Assembly: GCA_003694465.1 (NCBI GenBank)
Contig: RFKM01000013.1
Location: 1 to 13,446, forward strand
Length of the DNA: 13,446 nt
Reading direction: 5' to 3'
Origin: Alphaproteobacteria bacterium
Lineage (GTDB): Bacteria > Pseudomonadota > Alphaproteobacteria > Rhodobacterales > Rhodobacteraceae
Of the stretch, positions 1 to 7,127 are shown piece by piece. The translations under genes and the position numbers were made by a program. Below the pieces are notes generated by a model. The model was given only the letters and a program-made list of their open reading frames with translations, searched no databases and was not told where the DNA came from. Position 1 is the stretch's first letter. Every line of letters starts with the position of its first letter.

Positions 1-1236
1 CACGCTCAGGCGCCCGGAATTGACCAGCGGGCGGGCGAATTCGAACCGGTCGGCAAGGTCGAGCACGGCATCGCGCAGGATGCGCGACATTTCCGACTTT
101 GGCGTGATGAACTCGGTCGAGCGGGTCGAATTGAGGATGTTCTCGTCGGCGCCATGGATGCGCTCGATGTCATAGCTCTCGAGCAGGCTCTCGGGCGCCT
201 TGCCCTTGACGATCAGCTCGAGCTTCCAGGCGAGGTTGTCGGTATCCTGCAGGCCCGAGTTCGCGCCCCGCGCGCCGAAGGGCGAAACCTGGTGCGCGGC
301 ATCACCGGCGAAGATCACCCGGCCCTTGTGGAATTGCTCCATGCGCCGGCACTGGAAGGTGTAGATCGACGACCATTCCAGCTCGTAGCGGATGTCATCG
401 CCCAGCATCGCGCGCAGGCGACGGTCGATGTTCTCGGGCTTGAGCTCTTCTTCACGGTCGATGTCCCAGCCGATCTGGAAGTCGATGCGCCAGACATTGT
501 CGGGCTGCTTGTGCAACAGGGCCGACTGTCCGCGGTTGAAGGGCGGGTCGAACCAGAACCAGCGCTCGGTCGGGAAGTCGGCGTCCATGATCACGTCGGC
601 GATCAGGAAGTTGTCTTCGAACACCTTGCCGACGAAATCGAGCCCCAGCATCCGGCGTGTCGAGGAATTGGCCCCGTCGCAGGCGACCAGCCAGTCGGCC
701 TCCAGCTCGTAGGGGCCTTCGGGGGTGTCGATCTCCAGATGCACATGGTCGCCCTGATCGCCGATCGCGACGACGCGGTTGCGCCCGCGAATCTCGATCG
801 GCTTTCCCTCGGCCTCGAGGGCGCGGAGCCGGTCGAGCATGTATTTCTCGAAGTGATATTGCTGCAGGTTGATGAAGGCCGGGTGCTGGTGGCCCTCTTC
901 CGGCTGCAGGTTGAACTCGTAGATCTTGCGCTCGTCGAAGAAGACCTTGCCGAGTTGCCACTCGACCCCCTTTTCCTCCATCGGCGCGGCGCAGCCGAGA
1001 CGGTCGAGAATCTCCAGCGGGCGCTGGGCAAAGCAGATCGCTCGCGAGCCGTAGCTGACCTTGTCGTTGTCGTCGAGCACGAGGACTTCGACATCCTTGA
1101 GCGCGAGGTCGATCGCCAGCCCGAGCCCGATCGGCCCGGCCCCGACGATCACCACCTTGTGGCGAACCGGGTCAAGCGCATCCTGGTCGGCAGAGCGCGT
1201 GTAGGGGTAGAGGGGCGTTTCGAAAATCCTGGACAT
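1..1236 (-). CDS. FAD-dependent aromatic hydroxylase (MhpA/PheA-like flavoprotein monooxygenase), 3' end outside window
   Basis: The frame is open for 412 codons from the ATG at 1236 to the left edge, so the C-terminal part is missing; family members usually have about 540-600 residues. The FAD-binding GxGxxG lies at residues 32-37 (VIVGAGPIGLG), the DG motif at about 187-188 (LVACDGANSS) and the GD motif that binds the FAD ribityl at 311-312 (VIFAGDAAHQVSPFGARG). These three motifs in this order define class A flavoprotein hydroxylases, which use NAD(P)H and O2 to hydroxylate phenolic acids. Last gene seen of the homogentisate operon, 66 bp after the MBL gene, with only a weak Shine-Dalgarno (GGAA). 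From the context I infer that it makes homogentisate or a related diphenol, for example as a 3-hydroxyphenylacetate 6-hydroxylase; the substrate cannot be read from the sequence. The family is firm, the substrate is not. Confidence 0.9.
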   Translation of the reverse strand, partial: MSRIFETPLYPYTRSADQDALDPVRHKVVIVGAGPIGLGLAIDLALKDVEVLVLDDNDKVSYGSRAICFAQRPLEILDRLGCAAPMEEKGVEWQLGKVFFDERKIYEFNLQPEEGHQHPAFINLQQYHFEKYMLDRLRALEAEGKPIEIRGRNRVVAIGDQGDHVHLEIDTPEGPYELEADWLVACDGANSSTRRMLGLDFVGKVFEDNFLIADVIMDADFPTERWFWFDPPFNRGQSALLHKQPDNVWRIDFQIGWDIDREEELKPENIDRRLRAMLGDDIRYELEWSSIYTFQCRRMEQFHKGRVIFAGDAAHQVSPFGARGANSGLQDTDNLAWKLELIVKGKAPESLLESYDIERIHGADENILNSTRSTEFITPKSEMSRILRDAVLDLADRFEFARPLVNSGRLSV

Positions 1237-1269
1237 GGTCGTGTTCCGGCTGGTGTGAACGGTGTGCCG

Positions 1270-1286
1270 TGCCCGGGGTCCGGGCA
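1270..1286. repeat. Intercistronic hairpin, 7-bp perfect stem
   Basis: TGCCCGG at 1270-1276 and CCGGGCA at 1280-1286 form a perfect GC-rich stem with a 3-nt loop, in the 66-bp gap between the second MBL gene and the flavin hydroxylase gene. No T-run follows on the minus strand, so it is not a classical intrinsic terminator. It could damp read-through or protect the upstream mRNA from 3' exonucleases, which is inference only. Confidence 0.45.
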
Positions 1287-1302
1287 GGGCGGGGGCGCAG
1301 GG

Positions 1303-2253
1303 TCAGCCCTGGAGCTGTTCCCACATCTCGAGGTCGCGCTGGGCCGTCCAGATGCGGGGCGTGTCGATGCCGCGGGCCTCGTCATAGGCGCGCGCGGCAT
1401 TGAATGGCAGGCAGTGCTCGTAGATGGCATAATCGGAAAACTTCGGGTCGCACTCGGCGCGGATCGCCTCCCAGGCTTCCTTCAGCGTGCCGCCACGCGC
1501 CGCCACGGCCTGGGCCGGGCGATAGGTGGACTGGACGAAATCCTTCGTCAGATCGATGGCCGCATTGACCATCTCGTGGCCGACGAGCGCATCCCCGCGC
1601 CCGGGCGCGATGGCGTCGGGGTTGAAGGCGCGGATCGCCTCGAGGGTCTTGGGCCAGTCGTTGAAATGGCCGTCGCCGCAATAGCAGGCCGAGTGGTATT
1701 CGACGATGTCGCCGGTGAACATCACGTTCTGGTCGGGCACGTGAATCACGATGTCGCCGGCAGTATGGGCGCGGCCGAGCTGCATGAGATCGACCCGGCG
1801 CTTGCCGAGATAGACCGTCATCCGCCCCGAAAACGTCGTGGTCGGCCAAGTCAGGCCGGGGATGCTCTCGTGCCCCTCGAACAGGCGCGGGAAGCGCTGG
1901 AACTCGCTGTCCCAGTCTTCCTGCCCGCGCTCGACGACCATCGCCCGGGCCTTGTCCGACATGATGATCTGCCCGGCGCCAAAGGCCGAGGCCCCCAGCA
2001 CCCGCACGGCGTGGTAATGGGTCAGCACCACATGGGTGATGGGCTTGTCGGTGACGCCGCGGATCTTTTCGATCACCTTGTTCGCAAGGCGGGGAGTGGC
2101 CTGTGCCTCGACGACCATGACGCTGTCATCGCCGATGATGACCCCGGAGTTTGGGTCGCCCTCGGCGGTGAAGGCATAAAGCCCCTCGCCGATCTCGGTG
2201 AAACTGATCTGCTTTTCGGTCAGGTCGCCCTGAGAGGCAAAGGCCTTTGTCAT
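1303..2253 (-). CDS. MBL-fold metallo-hydrolase-like protein with degenerate metal site
   Basis: A 316-residue cytoplasmic protein without a signal peptide. The MBL fold shows in the N-terminal strands (GVIIGDDSVMVVEAQAT), the motif LTHYHAVRVLG at 77-87, AHTAGDIVIH at 162-171 and MFTGDIVEYHS at 178-188. The usual HxHxDH is here HYHAVR (79-84), so H79 and H81 are kept but Asp and the last His are Val and Arg. The late PGHG loop reads PGRG at 217-220. H163 and D182 remain. The first metal site may therefore be intact and the second lost. The start is secure: AAGGAG (2260-2265) sits inside the last codons of the DUF2059 gene, whose stop is 3 bases upstream, suggesting translational coupling. The substrate is unknown; from the operon an ester, lactone or ring-cleavage product of aromatic catabolism is plausible. 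Confidence 0.88.
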   Translation of the reverse strand: MTKAFASQGDLTEKQISFTEIGEGLYAFTAEGDPNSGVIIGDDSVMVVEAQATPRLANKVIEKIRGVTDKPITHVVLTHYHAVRVLGASAFGAGQIIMSDKARAMVVERGQEDWDSEFQRFPRLFEGHESIPGLTWPTTTFSGRMTVYLGKRRVDLMQLGRAHTAGDIVIHVPDQNVMFTGDIVEYHSACYCGDGHFNDWPKTLEAIRAFNPDAIAPGRGDALVGHEMVNAAIDLTKDFVQSTYRPAQAVAARGGTLKEAWEAIRAECDPKFSDYAIYEHCLPFNAARAYDEARGIDTPRIWTAQRDLEMWEQLQG

Positions 2254-2256
2254 TCT

Positions 2257-2721
2257 CTACTCCTTCATGATGTCGATGATCTGCGGCAGGACCTGCTGCT
2301 GTTCGGCCTGCATGAGCGGCATGAACTGGGCCATGACGTCCTGCATGTAGGGCTGCATCTTGCGCATGACCGCGGCCCCGTGCTCGGAGGCGTAGAAGTC
2401 GATCAGGGCGCTGATCTCGGCGGGGCTGAACTGGCTGGCCATCGACGAGATCATGATCTCGGTCAGTTGCGGGCGCAGCTTGTCGAGCATGCCCGACAGG
2501 ATCCCGCCGACGCGGGCCAGCTGGTCGTCGCTGATCGTCATGTCGGCCGGCAGACCCGCGCGGAACTGCTGGGCCATGGCTTCGGGCGAAAAGACGTCAT
2601 CGAACATGCCCTGAACCGCGGGCATTTCGGCATATTGCCGGGCCAGATCGGTGGCCTCGTCGGCGAAGGCGGGTGCGGCAAGGGCGAGGCCGGCGGCAAG
2701 GGCGAGGGGAAGAATACGCAA
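2257..2721 (-). CDS. Secreted DUF2059-family protein
   Basis: A 154-residue protein with an N-terminal signal peptide: a basic start (MR), a hydrophobic stretch to about residue 18 and a likely cleavage after AFA at 20. The mature part is helical, with the DUF2059 pattern of a central 'SPAEISALIDFYASEHG' followed by a methionine- and glutamine-rich tail. The start codon is TTG at 2719-2721. An in-frame TGA at 2734-2736 excludes any upstream start, and a strong Shine-Dalgarno AAGGAG (2728-2733) lies 6 bases before TTG. DUF2059 proteins have no established function and are probably periplasmic. Its place inside a homogentisate operon, 65 bp after fahA and 3 bp before the MBL gene, is unexplained; a role in envelope stress or substrate handling would be guesswork. 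Confidence 0.87.
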   Translation of the reverse strand: MRILPLALAAGLALAAPAFADEATDLARQYAEMPAVQGMFDDVFSPEAMAQQFRAGLPADMTISDDQLARVGGILSGMLDKLRPQLTEIMISSMASQFSPAEISALIDFYASEHGAAVMRKMQPYMQDVMAQFMPLMQAEQQQVLPQIIDIMKE

Positions 2722-2759
2722 GGTGATCTCCTTTCAATCAGATACCATGGCGCGAGTTT

Positions 2760-2773
2760 CGGCCCTCGGGCCG
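2760..2773. repeat. Short GC-rich inverted repeat between fahA and the DUF2059 gene
   Basis: CGGCCC (2760-2765) and GGGCCG (2768-2773) flank two bases; a realistic RNA fold is a 4-5 bp stem with a small loop. It lies just after the fahA stop in transcript direction. There is no U-run, so it is at best a partial attenuator separating the hmgA-MBL-fahA part from the downstream genes. Confidence 0.3.
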
Positions 2774-2786
2774 GCCAGTGCAACGC

Positions 2787-4052
2787 CTATCGCGCATAGG
2801 GGTCTTCCAGCGCTGGCAGAAGCGTGCCGCTGCAGGCGCCGAACCCGATGGTAAAGCCCTCGCCCCGCGCGGCGCCGAACAGGGTCAGCGTGTCGCCGTC
2901 CTCGAGGAAGGTGCGCGTCTCGCCGCTGTCGAGGGTCAGCGGCTCCTTGCCGCCCCAGCTCAGTTCCAGAAGCGATCCGCGTTCGGGCTTGGTGGCCCCG
3001 GAGATGGTGCCGGAGCCGAGCAGATCGCCCACCCGCATCGGGCAGCCGCTGGTGGTGTGATGGGCCAGTTGCTGGGCCGACGAGTAATACATCTCGCGGT
3101 AATTGGTGCGGCTGATCGTCGTCGCCGGCTTGCCCTCGGGGGCAAGGCGCACTTCGAGGTCGATGTCGTAAAGGCCGGGGCGGTGCTCCTCGAGATAGGG
3201 CAAGAGCGGGCGCTCGCGCGGAGGGGTTGGCACCCGGAAGGGCTCGAGCGCCGCCCGGGTCACGATCCAGGGGCTGATGGTCGTTGCCGTGGCCTTGCCC
3301 TGGAAGGGGCCGAGGGGCTGATATTCCCAAGCCTGGATGTCGCGCGCGGACCAGTCGTTGAGCAGGACGTATCCGAAGATCATCTCTTCGGCCTCGTCCA
3401 CCGTCACCGGCCCCTGCGAGGCCTGCCCGACGATCGCCCCAAGCTCGAGCTCGAAATCGAAACGCCGCGACGGGGCAAACACCGGAAGCTCGGCATCGGG
3501 GGCCTTGAGTTGCCCCCATGGCCGGCGCACCGGCGTGCCCGAGACGACCACCGACGAGGCGCGCCCGTTGTAGCCGATGGGAATCGAAAGCCAGTTGGGC
3601 GGCAGGGCATTCTCGGGCCCGCGAAACATCGTGCCGACGTTGAAGGCATGGTTCTTGCCGGCATAGAAATCGGTATATTCCGCCACCTGGAACGGCATGT
3701 GCAGCGTTGCCTCGGCCATCGGCACGGAAAAGGTCGTGATCTCATCCTGCACGCGCTCGGGGGCGCCCTCGGCGAGCATCTGGGTCAGTGCCGCGCGAAA
3801 ACGCGCCCAAGCCTCAGGGCCGAGTTCCATGAAATCGTTCCAGAACGGCGCGTCGAGCACGTCGGCATCGGGATCAGCCCGCAGGATGCCGGCGGCCTCG
3901 AGCCCGGTGACATCGACGATCCGGTCGCCGATCGCCACGCCGCAACGCAGATCGCCCTCGCCCACCGAAAAGACACCATAGGGCAGGTTGTTGAGCGGGA
4001 AGGGCGTCTCGGGCGCATTGGCGCTTTCGATCCAGGACTTGATCAGAGCCAT
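2787..4052 (-). CDS. fahA: Fumarylacetoacetase
   Basis: Hydrolyses 4-fumarylacetoacetate to fumarate and acetoacetate, the last step of tyrosine, phenylalanine and homogentisate breakdown; a cytoplasmic, metal-dependent enzyme. The 421 residues match the family length of about 420. Conserved residues fall at the expected places: D128 and H135 in YTDFYAGKNHAFNVG, E201 and E203 in FELELGAIVG, D233, R237 and Q240 in NDWSARDIQ, the lysine in GKATATTISPW (251-261), and the C-terminal catalytic Glu in GSLLELSW (359-366). The frame is open further upstream, but the start at 4050-4052 gives the family N-terminus ([12 protein letters not shown]) and overlaps the upstream stop as TGATG, a typical coupled junction. 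Third gene of the operon after hmgA. Confidence 0.97.
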   Translation of the reverse strand: MALIKSWIESANAPETPFPLNNLPYGVFSVGEGDLRCGVAIGDRIVDVTGLEAAGILRADPDADVLDAPFWNDFMELGPEAWARFRAALTQMLAEGAPERVQDEITTFSVPMAEATLHMPFQVAEYTDFYAGKNHAFNVGTMFRGPENALPPNWLSIPIGYNGRASSVVVSGTPVRRPWGQLKAPDAELPVFAPSRRFDFELELGAIVGQASQGPVTVDEAEEMIFGYVLLNDWSARDIQAWEYQPLGPFQGKATATTISPWIVTRAALEPFRVPTPPRERPLLPYLEEHRPGLYDIDLEVRLAPEGKPATTISRTNYREMYYSSAQQLAHHTTSGCPMRVGDLLGSGTISGATKPERGSLLELSWGGKEPLTLDSGETRTFLEDGDTLTLFGAARGEGFTIGFGACSGTLLPALEDPYAR

Positions 4053-4918
4053 CAGCTTGCCTTTCGGTCGAGTGGTATGGTCATTCCGTCGCGGCCGACG
4101 TGAAGCGGGCCGGTCCATGTCTGGCGCACTTCCGCGATCCAGTCGGCCTCGGTGAAGTCGGGGTCGTCGGAGGGCACGAGGTGGTTGAGGGCCAGAGCCC
4201 CGACTCCGGCCCGGGCGGCGATCCGGCCGGCCTCGGCGGCGGGGGTATGGGCTCGCAGGAGATGGCGCTTGAGGCGCTCGTCGCCATTGCCGACCCGGGC
4301 GCAAAGCGCATCGACGCCGGCCGAAAGCATTGCCTCGTGCACCAGCAGATCGGCGCCGTCGGCGAAGGTGGCCATTTCGTCCATCGCGGCGGTGTCGCCC
4401 GACAGCACGAAAGACGCCCCGCCCGCCTCGAGCCGCAGGGCGAAGCTCTCCTTGATCGGCGGATGCTGGTTCTTCATCGCCCGAATGCGGACCGGGCCGA
4501 TCTCGAGGCCCGATTCGTCAAGCCCCCCGAGCCGGACGAGCGAGGCCAGATCGGGCCGGCCCTCGTCGCGGATGCGCAGGGCGATGTCGAACGCCATCGA
4601 GGCGAGAAAGCCCGCCCAGTAATCGGCCAGCCCCGCGGGGCCGAACACCGGCACCGGCCGCTTCAGCCCGGCCGTCCACGCGGTGTGCAGGAGCGGGCCG
4701 AGTTCGAGGTAATGGTCGGAGTGCAGATGGGTGATCACGATGGCGTCGATGTCGGTCAGCGGCACGCCGGCGTCGCACAGCCCGCGCGCCACTCCAAGTC
4801 CGGCATCGACCACGATGTTGAGCCCGGCCATGCGGACCAGAATTGCCGTCGGCATCGGCGTGCCGGGGCGAATGGCCGGCCCGCCCTTGGTGCCGAGAAG
4901 GGTGACCGAGGCTGTCAT
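4052..4918 (-). CDS. RNase Z/arylsulfatase-like MBL-fold hydrolase of the homogentisate operon
   Basis: 288 residues with a complete binuclear metal signature: HLHSDH at 64-69, H152 (QHPP), D175 in LSGDTA, H194 in LVHEAM, H224 in RAHTPA and H246 in [10 protein letters not shown]. This arrangement resembles the RNase Z and arylsulfatase-like branch of the MBL superfamily. It lacks the extra domain and length needed for firm assignment as tRNA 3' processing RNase Z, and it sits in a catabolic operon. It overlaps hmgA by ATGA (4915-4918) and fahA by one base (TGATG), so all three are probably translated together. The substrate is unknown; a role on the homogentisate ring-cleavage product or a lactone of it is an inference from position. 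Domain assignment is firm, function is not. Confidence 0.9.
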   Translation of the reverse strand: MTASVTLLGTKGGPAIRPGTPMPTAILVRMAGLNIVVDAGLGVARGLCDAGVPLTDIDAIVITHLHSDHYLELGPLLHTAWTAGLKRPVPVFGPAGLADYWAGFLASMAFDIALRIRDEGRPDLASLVRLGGLDESGLEIGPVRIRAMKNQHPPIKESFALRLEAGGASFVLSGDTAAMDEMATFADGADLLVHEAMLSAGVDALCARVGNGDERLKRHLLRAHTPAAEAGRIAARAGVGALALNHLVPSDDPDFTEADWIAEVRQTWTGPLHVGRDGMTIPLDRKAS

Positions 4919-6258
4919 TTCTCACCCGGCGTGCCGTCGAACTTCTTTTCCAGCCCCGCCCAGCAGTCGATGTAGTTTTCCTGCAGCGGCGCGTGGCGCG
5001 CGGCGAACTCGGTGACATGCTGCGGAAAGCGGGTCTCGAACATGAAGCTCATGGTGTTGTCGAGCTTGTGGGGGCGCAACGGTTCATTTGACGCAGCCTC
5101 GAAGGCGTCGGCATCGGGCCCATGCGGCAGCATCATGTTGTGCAGGCTGATCCCGCCGGGCACGAAGCCCTCGGGCTTGGCATCATACTGGCCGTAGATG
5201 TTGCCCATCAGCTCCGACATGATGTTGCGGTGATACCAGGGCGGACGGAAGGTGTGCTCGGCCACCATCCAGCGCTCGCGGAACAGGACGAAATCGATAT
5301 TGGCGGTGCCGGGCTGGCCCGAAGGGGCGGTCAGCACCGTGAAGATCGACGGGTCGGGGTGGTCGAAAAGGATCGCGCCGACTGGCGAATAGGTGGTCAG
5401 GTCATATTTCACCGGCACGTAGTTGCCGTGCCAGGCAACCACGTCGAGTGGGCTGTGGTCGATCTCCGTCCGGTGAAACTGGCCGCACCACTTGACGGTG
5501 ACGGTCGAGGGCGCCTCGCGGTCTTCGAAGGCGGCGACGGGGGTGAGAAAGTCGCGCGGGTTGGCCAGGCAGTTCGCGCCGATCGGCCCACGGTTGGGCA
5601 GATCGAACTTCTGCCCGTAGTTCTCGCAAACGAAGCCTCGCGCCGGCCCTTCGACGACTTCGACCCGGAAGATCATGCCGCGCGGCAGGATGGCGATTTC
5701 CTTCGGGGCGAGGTCAATGACTCCAAGCTCGGTATGAAAGCGCAAAAGCCCCTGCTGGGGCACGACGAGCAACTCGGAATCGGCCGAGAAGAAATAGTCG
5801 TCTTCCATCGACGTGTTGGCGAGATAGACATGCGCGGCCATACCGACCTGCGTGTTCACGTCGCCGGCGGTTGTCATCGTGCGCATGCCGGTCACGAAGG
5901 TGAGCGGTTCGTCGGCATGGGGCAGCGGATCCCACCGATACTGGCCGAGCGAGATCACCTCCGGGTCGATGTTCGGCGCCGATTTCCACAGCGGTATCTC
6001 GATCTTGCGAAACCGCCCGACGTGTTTGACCGAAGGCCGGATCCGGTAGCACCAGGTGCGCTCGTTCTGCCCGCGCGGCGCGGTGAAGGCGGTGCCGGAA
6101 AGTTGCTCGGCATAGAGGCCATAGGCGCATTTCTGCGGGCTGTTCTGGCCCCGGGGCAGCGCACCGGGGAGGGCCTCGGTCTCGAAGTCATTGCCGAAAC
6201 CGGGCATGTATCCGGGGTTGAGCCCCCCCGATTCGGCCTTCACGATCTCGCGGTCCAT
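4915..6258 (-). CDS. hmgA: Homogentisate 1,2-dioxygenase
   Basis: Opens the aromatic ring of homogentisate with O2 to give maleylacetoacetate; a cytoplasmic Fe(II) cupin enzyme. At 447 residues it matches the family length. The iron ligands are visible as H343 (PPWYHRN), E349 (IMSEL) and H379 (LPHGPD), with spacings of 6 and 30, the same as His335, Glu341 and His371 of the human enzyme. The N-terminal region carries the family blocks [16 protein letters not shown] and [13 protein letters not shown]. The start ATG at 6256-6258 has the Shine-Dalgarno AGGAG at 6266-6270, 7 bases away. First gene of the minus-strand operon and divergent from the dapB-like gene; control probably acts through the shared 81-bp region. 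Confidence 0.98.
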   Translation of the reverse strand: MDREIVKAESGGLNPGYMPGFGNDFETEALPGALPRGQNSPQKCAYGLYAEQLSGTAFTAPRGQNERTWCYRIRPSVKHVGRFRKIEIPLWKSAPNIDPEVISLGQYRWDPLPHADEPLTFVTGMRTMTTAGDVNTQVGMAAHVYLANTSMEDDYFFSADSELLVVPQQGLLRFHTELGVIDLAPKEIAILPRGMIFRVEVVEGPARGFVCENYGQKFDLPNRGPIGANCLANPRDFLTPVAAFEDREAPSTVTVKWCGQFHRTEIDHSPLDVVAWHGNYVPVKYDLTTYSPVGAILFDHPDPSIFTVLTAPSGQPGTANIDFVLFRERWMVAEHTFRPPWYHRNIMSELMGNIYGQYDAKPEGFVPGGISLHNMMLPHGPDADAFEAASNEPLRPHKLDNTMSFMFETRFPQHVTEFAARHAPLQENYIDCWAGLEKKFDGTPGEK

Positions 6259-6267
6259 GGTGTTTCT

Positions 6268-6296
6268 CCTGCGAAACTGCTACATCCTGTCGCAGG
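6268..6296 (-). promoter_or_regulatory. Inverted repeat in the hmgA leader overlapping its ribosome binding site
   Basis: CCTGCGA at 6268-6274 and TCGCAGG at 6290-6296 form a perfect 7-bp stem with a 15-nt loop. In the hmgA transcript the 3' arm ends in AGG, the first three bases of the AGGAG Shine-Dalgarno, so folding would partly hide the ribosome binding site. It could instead be a protein binding site on DNA. Confidence 0.4.
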
Positions 6297-6305
6297 TCGA
6301 TGGTA

Positions 6306-6323
6306 TCGTTGCAAGCGCAACGA
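6306..6323. promoter_or_regulatory. Candidate operator, perfect 7-bp inverted repeat
   Basis: TCGTTGC (6306-6312), a 4-base spacer AAGC, then GCAACGA (6317-6323). An 18-bp palindrome-like site is the usual size for dimeric regulators of the MarR, IclR or GntR kinds, several of which control homogentisate genes. It lies 48-65 bp upstream of hmgA and 17 bp before the dapB-like start, so one regulator could affect both. No regulator gene is in the window. Confidence 0.55.
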
Positions 6324-6339
6324 AGTCAAGGAGCGGTCG

Positions 6340-7110
6340 ATGACACGGGTTTGCGTGGCCGGGGCCACGGGTTGGACAGGATCTGCCGTTGCCGAAGCGG
6401 CGCGCGCGGCAGATGACATTGAACTGGTTTCCGCCGTCGCTCGCCGGGCGGCTGGCAGCGAGGTTTGCGGCGTTCCCTGCTTCGGGACGGTGGAAGAGGC
6501 CCTCGCCGGCCCGCCGTTTGACGTTCTGATCGACTACACGGCCCCCGGCTGCGTCAAGGATCATGCCATGGCGGCCATCGCGGCCGGGCGCTCTGTCGTG
6601 ATCGGAACCTCCGGGCTGACGGCGGCGGACTTCGCCGAGATCGACGCCGAAGCCCGGGCGCGGGGGGTCGGCGTGGTCGCATCCGGAAACTTCGCCCTGA
6701 CGGCGGCGCTGATGACGCGGTTTTCCCTGATGGCCGCCGAGTATCTCGACTGGTTCGAGATCATCGACTACGCCAAGCCCTCGAAGATCGACGCCCCCAC
6801 CGGAACGGCGCGCGAACTGGCCGAGCGCATGGGCGAAATCAAGAAACCGGCCTTCGAAGTGTCGCCCTCCGAGGTGCTGGGAGAGCCGGGGCTGCGCGGC
6901 GGCACGGTGGGCGGTGTGCAGGTGCATTCGCTGAGGCTTCCCGGATACGCCGCCACCGTCACAAGTACTTTCGCGCACGGCAATTCGCGCCTGACCATCA
7001 CCCATGATGCGGGCACCGACGCGAGCATCTATGCCGACGGGACGTTGCTCGCCGCCCGCAAGGCGCCGTCGCTCACCGGCCTCGTGCGCGGGCTCGACAA
7101 CCTGCTGTAG
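6340..7110 (+). CDS. DapB-like NAD(P)H-dependent reductase (atypical 4-hydroxy-tetrahydrodipicolinate reductase)
   Basis: 256 residues, within the DapB size range. N-terminal nucleotide-binding GATGWTG (8-14), VVIGTSGL (86-93), the ASGNFALTAAL loop (114-124), the C-terminal domain motif EIIDYAKPSKIDAPTGTA (140-157) and a C-terminus RGLDNLL (250-256) identify the DapB family. Canonical DapB reduces hydroxy-tetrahydrodipicolinate in lysine synthesis, using a His pair and a Lys in E-x-x-E-x-HH-x-x-K-x-DAPSGTA. Here the His positions are A145 and K146, while K149 and DAPTGTA are kept. The start ATG at 6340 has AAGGAG (6328-6333) 6 bases upstream; the frame stays open far upstream antisense to hmgA, but that is a shadow. 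Divergent from hmgA. Family firm; the lysine role is doubtful because the catalytic His is missing. Confidence 0.88.
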   Translation: MTRVCVAGATGWTGSAVAEAARAADDIELVSAVARRAAGSEVCGVPCFGTVEEALAGPPFDVLIDYTAPGCVKDHAMAAIAAGRSVVIGTSGLTAADFAEIDAEARARGVGVVASGNFALTAALMTRFSLMAAEYLDWFEIIDYAKPSKIDAPTGTARELAERMGEIKKPAFEVSPSEVLGEPGLRGGTVGGVQVHSLRLPGYAATVTSTFAHGNSRLTITHDAGTDASIYADGTLLAARKAPSLTGLVRGLDNLL

Positions 7111-7127
7111 GTCGAAACCCGACGGCA

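Larger units (their letters stand above)
6259..6339. promoter_or_regulatory. Divergent control region between hmgA and the dapB-like gene
   Basis: Only 81 bp separate the two start codons, so both promoters must be packed here. The hmgA Shine-Dalgarno lies at 6266-6270 (minus) and that of dapB at 6328-6333 (AAGGAG, plus). I cannot assign -35 and -10 boxes with confidence. Two inverted repeats listed separately occupy most of the rest. Confidence 0.6.

Noticed and set aside
154..2799. Very long plus-strand open frame (881 codons) opposite the hydroxylase, MBL and DUF2059 genes
   Set aside because: It is antisense to three genes with clear family motifs, has no recognisable domain and is a typical high-GC shadow frame.
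2778..4103. Plus-strand open frame of 441 codons opposite fahA
   Set aside because: Shadow of fahA, whose catalytic residues are all visible on the minus strand.
4053..4304. Upstream extension of fahA by 84 codons
   Set aside because: It would overlap the MBL gene widely; the extension is low-complexity Arg/Pro and the family N-terminus begins at 4052.
5122..6339. Long in-frame upstream extension of the dapB-like gene
   Set aside because: It runs antisense through hmgA; the ATG at 6340 has a good Shine-Dalgarno and gives the normal DapB N-terminus.
7111..7123. GTCG/CGAC hairpin after the dapB-like gene as a terminator
   Set aside because: Only 4 bp of stem and no T-run.
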